This document shows, one piece after another, positions 1 to 5,065 of a stretch of 7,243 nucleotides of DNA. Location: the NCBI GenBank assembly GCA_903837815.1, contig CAILWD010000145.1:1-7243 (forward strand), in the 5' to 3' direction. This DNA is from an uncultured Chloroflexota bacterium (lineage in GTDB: Bacteria > Chloroflexota > Anaerolineae > Anaerolineales > Villigracilaceae). Position 1 is the first letter of the stretch. Each line of letters begins with the position of its first letter. The translations under genes and the position numbers were made by a program. The notes under the pieces are model-generated. The model searched no databases. It had not been told where the DNA came from and worked only from the letters and a program-made list of their open reading frames with translations.

Positions 1-812
1 CCTACCCCGGCGATGTGTTCTACCTCCACTCGCGCCTGCTGGAACGCTCTGCTCGTTTGGCGAACAAGTACGTCATTGTCAAGAAGGATTACGCCAACGA
101 ACTCGCCGCTGAAAAAGACGGCGTGGATGGCAAGGTTTACACGGGTCCCATCTCGAAAGATGAAGCCAGCGAAGCCCTCAAACACATGGCTGACGCGGAC
201 AACCACAAGATTGTGAAAGTTGCCGGCACAGGCGGCTCGTTGACCTCCCTGCCAATTATCGAAACCCTGCTCGGCGACATCTCAGCCTATGTCCCCACCA
301 ACGTTATTTCAATTACAGATGGACAAATCTTCCTCGAAAGCAACCTCTTCAACGCGGGCATCCGCCCGGCGGTGAACGTGGGTGTTTCCGTCTCCCGCGT
401 GGGTGGCGATGCCCAGACCAAAGCCATGAAACAGGTGGCGGGTCGTCTGCGCCTCGACATGGCAGCCTACCGCGAGTTGGCGGCGTTTGCGTTGATGGCT
501 TCCGATTTGGATAAATCCACGCAACAGCAGTTGAGCCGCGGTCAGCGGATGCAGGAAATTCTCAAGCAGCCACAGTACCAGCCTTCGGAACTCGAAGACC
601 AGGTGATGGTTCTCTTCGCCGGCACCAACGGCTACGCCGACGGCGTTCCGCTCGAAAAGATGGCGCAGTGGCAATCCGACCTGATCCGCTTCATGGCGAC
701 CTCCTATCCCGAAGTCGGCAAGGACATCGTTGCGAAGAAAACCATCACCGACGACAACCGCGCAGCCCTGACCAAAGCCCTCGACGCCTTCCGCGCGGGA
801 TGGCAAGCGTAA
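1..812 (+). CDS. atpA: ATP synthase F1 subunit alpha, 3' part (5' end outside window)
   Basis: Alpha subunit of the F1 head. It alternates with beta in the alpha3beta3 ring, binds non-catalytic nucleotide and gives an arginine finger to the catalytic sites. The reading frame starts at base 3 with YPGDVFYLHSRLLER and continues to TAA at 810-812, giving 269 visible residues; the P-loop half lies off the left edge. Diagnostic stretches are PTNVISITDGQIFLE, NLFNAGIRPAVN and SVSRVGG, whose Arg codon at 396-398 is the expected arginine finger. The C-terminal helical domain runs from about base 440 to the end. Compared with E. coli AtpA from memory, 58 residues instead of 17 separate the LLER(S/A)AR helix from GSLT(S/A)LPIIET, an insertion of about 41 residues near bases 69-222. 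The GTG at 15 is an internal valine, not a start. It is the first visible gene of the atpA-G-D-C order. Confidence 0.98.
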   Translation, partial: YPGDVFYLHSRLLERSARLANKYVIVKKDYANELAAEKDGVDGKVYTGPISKDEASEALKHMADADNHKIVKVAGTGGSLTSLPIIETLLGDISAYVPTNVISITDGQIFLESNLFNAGIRPAVNVGVSVSRVGGDAQTKAMKQVAGRLRLDMAAYRELAAFALMASDLDKSTQQQLSRGQRMQEILKQPQYQPSELEDQVMVLFAGTNGYADGVPLEKMAQWQSDLIRFMATSYPEVGKDIVAKKTITDDNRAALTKALDAFRAGWQA

Positions 813-836
813 ACTAGAAGACTAGAGGACTAACTT
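813..836 (+). repeat. Three 8-nt tandem units filling the atpA-atpG spacer; contains atpG ribosome binding site
   Basis: The 24 bases between the atpA stop and the atpG start divide exactly into three 8-mers: ACTAGAAG (813-820), ACTAGAGG (821-828) and ACTAACTT (829-836). Units 1 and 2 differ at one base; unit 3 shares the first four. The only Shine-Dalgarno-like sequence, AGAGGA at 824-829, spans the end of unit 2 and the first base of unit 3, with 7 nt to the ATG. The repeat structure is directly visible. Whether the units arose by slippage or belong to a genome-wide repeat class cannot be told from this window. Confidence 0.75.
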
Positions 837-1727
837 ATGGCTTCCGCACGTGAAATGCGGCTCAGAATCAAGAGCGTAAAAAATATTTCGCAGGTCACAC
901 GCGCGCTGGAAACGGTGAGCGCCAGCAAGGTCCGCAAGGCAATCAATGCGGTCATGGCGACCCGCCCATACGCGACCAAAGCCTGGCAGGTGCTAAAGCA
1001 TGTCTCTGATCAACCGGGACGTGACAGCCTGCATCCGCTTTTGGCGCATCGCGATGAAGTGAAGAATACGTTGGTGGTGGTCATCACCGGCGACCGCGGT
1101 CTCGCGGGCGCGTACAACTCCAACGTCATCCGCTACACCGCCCAGCGTTTCGATAAATCTGCCACGCCAGCACAATACATTGCTGTCGGGCGCAAGGGAC
1201 GCGACCTGCTCATCCGCCGCGGCAAAAAGGTGATTGCCGATTTCAGCAACCTGCCCGCCGCCCCCAGTTTTGCGGACATTTCCGCCATTGGGCGTCTCGC
1301 GGTGGAGGAATTCAGCACGCACAAGGTGGACGAGGTTTATCTCGTTTACACCAGTTTCGTCAACATGGGACGCCAAACCGCGACGGTGAAAAAACTCCTG
1401 CCGCTCGAACTTGAAGGAGAAGGACGGGTGCAGGATTTTGAGCATCATTCCAACGGACCTGCAGCGGCTTACGAATATGAACCCGACATGCGCGGCATCC
1501 TCGACGAGATCATCCCGCGTTTTACCGCTTTACAGGTTTACCAGGCGGTGTTGGAATCGCAAGCCAGCGAACATGCCGCCCGCATGGTCGCCATGCGCAA
1601 CGCCACCGACAACGCAAAGGAACTGGTCGGCGCTTTGCAACTGGCATACAACAAAGTTCGTCAGCAGGGCATTACGAACGATATCTTGGACATTGTCGGC
1701 GGCGCGGAAGCGCTTGCCGCGAAATAA
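837..1727 (+). CDS. atpG: ATP synthase F1 subunit gamma
   Basis: Gamma is the central rotating shaft of F1 and couples proton flow through Fo to conformational change in alpha3beta3. The 296-residue product is close to the usual 285-295. The N-terminal coiled-coil helix (about residues 3-55, with IKSVKNISQVTRALE) and C-terminal helix (about 217-290, with SEHAARMVAMRNATDNA) form the shaft. The central Rossmann-like domain carries GDRGLAGAYN at 85-94, the counterpart of the family SDRGLCGGLN motif. The ATG at 837 is chosen because it gives the canonical MASAREMRLRIKSVKNI start and has AGAGGA 7 nt upstream. The gene ends TAA at 1725-1727, 12 nt before atpD, so co-transcription is expected. No cyanobacterial-type regulatory insert was seen in the central domain. 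Confidence 0.98.
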   Translation: MASAREMRLRIKSVKNISQVTRALETVSASKVRKAINAVMATRPYATKAWQVLKHVSDQPGRDSLHPLLAHRDEVKNTLVVVITGDRGLAGAYNSNVIRYTAQRFDKSATPAQYIAVGRKGRDLLIRRGKKVIADFSNLPAAPSFADISAIGRLAVEEFSTHKVDEVYLVYTSFVNMGRQTATVKKLLPLELEGEGRVQDFEHHSNGPAAAYEYEPDMRGILDEIIPRFTALQVYQAVLESQASEHAARMVAMRNATDNAKELVGALQLAYNKVRQQGITNDILDIVGGAEALAAK

Positions 1728-1739
1728 CTGGAGGAACTC

Positions 1740-3143
1740 ATGGCAAAATCAACGGGCCGTGTCGTGCAAATTCTTGGCGGTGTGGTGGATGTGGAATTCG
1801 CCGAGGGCGCAATTCCCGAACTTTATGAAGCAATTACCGTGGAAAGGGCGGGCAACAAGCCCCTCGTTCTCGAAGTGCAGAAACATCTCGGCAACAACTG
1901 GGTGCGAACTGTTTCGATGGACTCGACCGACGGTCTCCAGCGCGGCGTCCCCGCCGTCGCCACCGGCGCTCCGATCATGGTTCCTGTGGGACCTTCCACG
2001 CTGGGACGCATCTTCAACGTGCTCGGTCAGCCTGTGGACGAAAAAGGCGAAGTCACTGCCGCAATGCATTATCCAATCCACCGCCCCGCGCCCTCTTTTG
2101 AAGAACAATCCACCCGCGTGGAAGTCTTCGAGACCGGCGTCAAAGTGGTGGACTTGATCGCCCCCTTCACCAAAGGCGGCAAGACAGGCATCTTCGGCGG
2201 CGCAGGCACCGGCAAGACCGTCATCATCATGGAACTCATCCGCTCGGTTGCCACCGAACACGAAGGCAACTCGGTGTTTGCCGGCGTGGGCGAACGCACC
2301 CGCGAAGGCACACAACTTTACCGTGAAATGCTCGAATCCGGCGTTATGAAAGACACCGTCATGGTGTACGGACAGATGAACGAACCCTCCGGCGTGCGTC
2401 TGCGCGTGGCGCTTTCCGCACTTTCGATGGCGGAATACTTCCGCGATCAGGGCAAGGACGTGCTGCTCTTTGTCGATAACATCTTCCGTTTCTCGATGTC
2501 CGGTTCCGAAGTGTCCGCGCTGCTTGGGCGTATGCCCTCCGCCGTGGGCTACCAGCCGACCCTCGCCACTGAAATGGGCGAATTGCAGGAACGCATCACC
2601 TCCACCCGCACCGGGTCGATTACTTCCATGCAAGCCGTTTACGTGCCTGCGGACGATTATTCCGACCCCGCGCCTGTGGCGACCTTCACCCACCTCGATG
2701 CGACCATTGCCCTCGAACGCTCCATCGTGGAAAAAGGCATCTACCCGGCGGTTGATCCGCTTGCTTCGACCTCCCGTATCCTCGACCCGAATATCGTTGG
2801 CGAGGAACATTACCGCACCGCCCGTGAAGTCCAGCGCATCCTCCAGCGATACAAGGACTTGCAGGACATCATCGCCATCCTCGGCATCGACGAACTCTCC
2901 GAAGACGACAAACTCATCGTAGCCCGCGCCCGCAAGATCGAACGCTTCTTCTCCCAGCCCTTCTATGTGGCAGAACGCTTCACCGGTATTCCCGGCCGCT
3001 ACGTCTCGCTCAAAGATACTGTCAGCGGCTTCCGCGAGATTCTCGACGGCAAGTGCGACGACCTGCCCGAACAGGCTTTTATGATGGCGGGTACGATTCA
3101 GGATGTCCGCGACAGGGCTGAGAAACTCGCCAAGAGTGCATAA
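1740..3143 (+). CDS. atpD: ATP synthase F1 subunit beta (catalytic)
   Basis: Beta carries the catalytic sites that make ATP from ADP and phosphate (EC 7.1.2.2). The length, 467 residues, is normal. The N-terminal beta-barrel covers about residues 1-80. The nucleotide-binding domain has the Walker A motif GGAGTGKT (153-160), the catalytic Glu in GERTREG (E185), and Walker B LLFVDN (D246) followed by SEVSALLGRMPSAVGYQPTL. GIYPAVDPL (333-341) holds the adenine-stacking Tyr (Y335). The C-terminal domain has the lever DELSEDD (384-390), one conservative change from DELSEED, next to KLIVARARKIERF. No key residue is missing. ATG 1740 has an excellent Shine-Dalgarno (TGGAGGAA, 1729-1736) in the 12-nt gap after atpG. 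The long antisense frame across this gene is a composition artefact. Confidence 0.99.
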   Translation: MAKSTGRVVQILGGVVDVEFAEGAIPELYEAITVERAGNKPLVLEVQKHLGNNWVRTVSMDSTDGLQRGVPAVATGAPIMVPVGPSTLGRIFNVLGQPVDEKGEVTAAMHYPIHRPAPSFEEQSTRVEVFETGVKVVDLIAPFTKGGKTGIFGGAGTGKTVIIMELIRSVATEHEGNSVFAGVGERTREGTQLYREMLESGVMKDTVMVYGQMNEPSGVRLRVALSALSMAEYFRDQGKDVLLFVDNIFRFSMSGSEVSALLGRMPSAVGYQPTLATEMGELQERITSTRTGSITSMQAVYVPADDYSDPAPVATFTHLDATIALERSIVEKGIYPAVDPLASTSRILDPNIVGEEHYRTAREVQRILQRYKDLQDIIAILGIDELSEDDKLIVARARKIERFFSQPFYVAERFTGIPGRYVSLKDTVSGFREILDGKCDDLPEQAFMMAGTIQDVRDRAEKLAKSA

Positions 3144-3151
3144 GTATTCCA

Positions 3152-3198
3152 GTGTCAAGTGTCACGTGTGAATCGCGTGACACCGAAACACTTGACAC
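3152..3198 (+). promoter_or_regulatory. Nested palindrome / predicted RNA hairpin in the atpD-atpC spacer
   Basis: GTGTCAAGTG at 3152-3161 is the exact reverse complement of CACTTGACAC at 3189-3198. Inside it, GTGTCACG at 3159-3166 is the exact reverse complement of CGTGACAC at 3176-3183. The GTG at 3159-3161 belongs to both pairings. One fold has an outer 7-bp stem, an inner 8-bp stem extendable by a G-U and a G-C pair to a 5-nt loop, and an 8-nt bulge at 3184-3191. The 5' arm begins with a tandem heptamer, AGTGTCA twice (3151-3164). The last stem base directly precedes the atpC Shine-Dalgarno. No T-tract follows, so it is not an intrinsic terminator. A role in translation or mRNA processing is inferred; it could instead be a palindromic repeat of the genome. 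Confidence 0.75.
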
Positions 3199-3204
3199 AG
3201 GAGA
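3199..3204 (+). promoter_or_regulatory. Shine-Dalgarno that fixes the atpC start
   Basis: AGGAGA lies 7 nt before the ATG at 3212. The frame stays open upstream to about 3152, but that part lies inside the spacer palindrome and has no ribosome binding site. The ATG at 3212 also gives the conserved N-terminus of epsilon. Confidence 0.85.
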
Positions 3205-3211
3205 ACTTGCT

Positions 3212-3652
3212 ATGTCTATTCGTTGTGAAATTGTTTCGCAAGACCGCACGGTATTCACGGGCGACGTGGATATTGTCGTGTTGCCTGGCGCCGCCGGTGA
3301 GATGGGTATTCTTCCCGGTCATGCGCCTGTTCTTACTTCCCTGAAATTCGGCATTATCAAAGTCCGCCAGAAGGGAAAAGAAGAGGTCTTCACTGTGGCT
3401 GGCGGCATTGCCGAAGTTCAGCCCAAAATCGTCACTGTGCTGGCGGATGCAGCGGAAAACGTTCAGGAAATCGACGTTGCCCGCGCCGACGCCGCCCGCG
3501 CCCGCGCAGAGGAAGTACTCGCCAAGGGAGTACCGGCAGATACCGACTCCTACCTTGCCATGGAAGCCGCCCTGCGAAGATCGAACCTTCGTCTTGAAGC
3601 CGCACGCCGATACGGCAAGACCAGCGCCCGTTCACCCTATTCGGAACACTAA
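3212..3652 (+). CDS. atpC: ATP synthase F1 subunit epsilon
   Basis: Epsilon joins the gamma shaft to the c-ring; in many bacteria its C-terminal helices can extend and block ATP hydrolysis. The 146-residue product has the N-terminal beta-sandwich (about 1-85) with the signature GEMGILPGHAPV (29-40) and GGIAEV (64-69). A C-terminal helical hairpin covers about 88-136. IDVARA (87-92) matches the I/L-D-x-x-R-A motif known from ATP-binding epsilon of thermophilic Bacillus, and arginines occur in the second helix (R122, R123, R127). This makes ATP sensing possible, by inference only. The last 12 residues or so extend past the usual end. The gene is separated from atpD by the 68-nt palindrome-bearing spacer and ends 6 nt before the MreB-like gene. 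Confidence 0.96.
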   Translation: MSIRCEIVSQDRTVFTGDVDIVVLPGAAGEMGILPGHAPVLTSLKFGIIKVRQKGKEEVFTVAGGIAEVQPKIVTVLADAAENVQEIDVARADAARARAEEVLAKGVPADTDSYLAMEAALRRSNLRLEAARRYGKTSARSPYSEH

Positions 3653-3658
3653 ACTCCT

Positions 3659-4666
3659 GTGGCTCTTTTCTCCAAAGACCTGGGCATCGACCTGGGAACC
3701 ATGTACACACGCATCGCCGACAGCGCCCAAGTGCTGTTGGAAGAGCCCACCATTGTCGCCATCGAAGCGGATGAGCAAAAAATGGTGGCGGCTGGGCTCG
3801 AAGCGCGCGATATGTTCGGCAAAGTCCCCGACAGCATCGAGGTGGCGCGTCCGCTTCGGAACGGGGTCATTGCCGATTATGAAATCACCGAAACCCTGCT
3901 GCAATACCTCCTTCAGCGCGTAAGCGGCTCGATGCGCATCTTCCGCCCGCGGGTGATGATCTCCGTCCCGTACGGTGTTACCAGCGTCGAGCGGCGCGCC
4001 GTCTACGAAGCCGTGATGGAAGCGGGCAGCCGCGAAGCGTTTCTCATCCAGCAGCCTTTGGCGGCAGCCATCGGCATCGACCTGCCCATCAACTCCCCCT
4101 CCGGGAATATGATCATCAGCCTCGGCGGCGGCTGCACCGAATCTGCTGTGATGGCAATGTACGGCATCGTGGCGGCGGATACCATCCGCACCGGCGGCAT
4201 GGACCTGGATGAAGCCATCGTCAACTACGTGCGCCGCAAGTATGGCATGGTCATTGGGCAGACAACTGCCGAACAACTCAAGGTTCGTATTGGAGCGGCT
4301 GTACCACAGGACATCGAAAATAGCATGGAAGTGCAGGGACAGGATCAAGTGACAGGTTTGCCTCGTCCCGTCACATTGACGACGGGTGAGATTGTCGAAG
4401 CCTTGCAAGACCCATTGAAACAAATCGTCGAATCGGGGCGCAAGGTATTAGAGAAAACCCCGCCCGAACTGGTATCCGACATTATCGACCGCGGCGTTGC
4501 ACTGTGCGGCGGCGGCGCCCTCCTGCGCGGCGTGGACAAACTGCTGACCAAGTCTCTCGGCATCCCCGCCTACCTTGTGGACAACCCGCTGACCTGCGTG
4601 GTACAAGGCACAATTCGCGGCTTCAACATGTTGAACATGATTCGCAGGAACCTGCCACAGGTGTAA
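3659..4666 (+). CDS. mreB: MreB/Mbl-type bacterial actin homologue with altered hydrolysis-site residues
   Basis: MreB proteins form membrane-bound filaments that guide peptidoglycan synthesis and rod or filament shape. The 335-residue length is typical and homology covers the whole protein. Phosphate-1 loop is DLGTMYT (11-17; usual DLGTANT). EEPTIVAI follows at 28-35, VPYGVTSVERRAV at 103-115, phosphate-2 region SLGGGCTE at 154-161, TAEQLK at 203-208 and adenosine motif GGGALLRG at 284-291. Aligned from memory to Caulobacter MreB, Glu140 is Gln132, Asp162 is Ser154, Thr167 is Cys159, and GGD has become GGM at Met181. Adenosine-side Glu205 and Lys208 are kept. The GTG start at 3659 gives a normal N-terminus (ALFSKDLGIDLGT). 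It has only a weak upstream GGAA (3643-3646) and sits 6 nt after the atpC stop, so translation by reinitiation is plausible. No mreC, mreD or rodA follows; a terminator does. Confidence 0.95.
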   Translation: MALFSKDLGIDLGTMYTRIADSAQVLLEEPTIVAIEADEQKMVAAGLEARDMFGKVPDSIEVARPLRNGVIADYEITETLLQYLLQRVSGSMRIFRPRVMISVPYGVTSVERRAVYEAVMEAGSREAFLIQQPLAAAIGIDLPINSPSGNMIISLGGGCTESAVMAMYGIVAADTIRTGGMDLDEAIVNYVRRKYGMVIGQTTAEQLKVRIGAAVPQDIENSMEVQGQDQVTGLPRPVTLTTGEIVEALQDPLKQIVESGRKVLEKTPPELVSDIIDRGVALCGGGALLRGVDKLLTKSLGIPAYLVDNPLTCVVQGTIRGFNMLNMIRRNLPQV

Positions 4667-4670
4667 ACCC

Positions 4671-4703
4671 AAAAGCGACTTCCATCTGGAAGTCGCTTTT
4701 TTT
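4671..4703 (+). terminator. Intrinsic terminator of the atp-mreB unit
   Basis: A perfect 10-bp stem, AGCGACTTCC (4674-4683) with GGAAGTCGCT (4688-4697), closes a 4-nt ATCT loop. It is followed by seven T (4697-4703) and preceded by AAAA at 4671-4674, which can lengthen the stem with A-T pairs. It starts 4 nt after the mreB stop codon. This is the strongest terminator in the window. Confidence 0.93.
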
Positions 4704-4704
4704 G

Positions 4705-4710
4705 AAGGAA
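4705..4710 (+). promoter_or_regulatory. Shine-Dalgarno of the SUI1/YciH gene
   Basis: AAGGAA lies 6 nt before the ATG at 4717 and begins one base after the terminator T-tract. There is no room for a promoter between terminator and gene. Transcription must therefore come from read-through or from a promoter inside the 3' end of the MreB-like gene; no convincing -35/-10 pair was found there by eye. Confidence 0.8.
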
Positions 4711-4716
4711 TAAAGC

Positions 4717-5052
4717 ATGTCCAACACCCATCGCACAGTCTGGTCTTCCGAAGAGGGAGATCTGCGCAAACAGACGCAAACTGCCACCCAAACCAAATCA
4801 CCTCTGCCTCATCAGCAAACCCTCTACCTGCACCGTGAATCGGGCGGACGTGGCGGGAAGGTGGTATCTGTGGTCAGGAACCTTGCGCTTTCCGAAGATG
4901 ACTTGAAATCCCTCGCAAAAAAACTCAAACAGGAATGCGGCTCAGGCGGGACGGTGAAGGACGGGACAATCGAAATTCAGGGCGAACACCGTCAGCGCAT
5001 GGCAGAGGTCTTGCAGAAATTGGGATACAAAGTCAAGATTGCGGGGGGATGA
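4717..5052 (+). CDS. yciH: SUI1/eIF1-family translation factor (YciH-like)
   Basis: Bacterial SUI1 proteins are related to eukaryotic and archaeal initiation factor eIF1/aIF1, which monitors start-codon selection on the small ribosomal subunit. E. coli YciH has been linked to initiation fidelity and repression of translation under stress. The 111-residue product is nearly the length of E. coli YciH (108). It shares a start of the form MSNTHRTVWSSEEGD, then a polar linker (about 16-34). The SUI1 core has the basic loop ESGGRGGKVV (41-50), the highly conserved CGSGGTVKDGTIEIQG (74-89) and the terminal KVKIAGG. ATG 4717 is supported by AAGGAA 6 nt upstream. Its stop is 13 nt from the stop of the convergent membrane-protein gene. 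Its cellular role in this lineage is not known from sequence. Confidence 0.93.
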   Translation: MSNTHRTVWSSEEGDLRKQTQTATQTKSPLPHQQTLYLHRESGGRGGKVVSVVRNLALSEDDLKSLAKKLKQECGSGGTVKDGTIEIQGEHRQRMAEVLQKLGYKVKIAGG

Positions 5053-5065
5053 AATGTTTTTGCCC

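Noticed and set aside
309..806. 165-codon frame antisense to atpA
   Set aside because: The sense strand encodes conserved AtpA C-terminal sequence; the antisense product resembles nothing known to me.
1749..3158. Long open frame of 469 codons antisense to atpD
   Set aside because: It lies opposite a fully conserved atpD, its translation is low-complexity and His/Gly/Ala-rich, and it has no recognisable domain. It is a by-product of codon bias.
3152..3211. Upstream-extended start for atpC
   Set aside because: The extension would translate the spacer palindrome, lacks a ribosome binding site and adds non-family residues; ATG 3212 has a good Shine-Dalgarno.
3481..3520. Repetitive GC-rich stretch in atpC
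   Set aside because: It encodes the Ala/Arg-rich first C-terminal helix of epsilon, normal for the family, so the DNA repetition follows from the protein.
3632..4423. 263-codon open frame antisense to the MreB-like gene
   Set aside because: It overlaps a clear full-length MreB homologue, has no recognisable motifs, and fits codon-composition shadowing.
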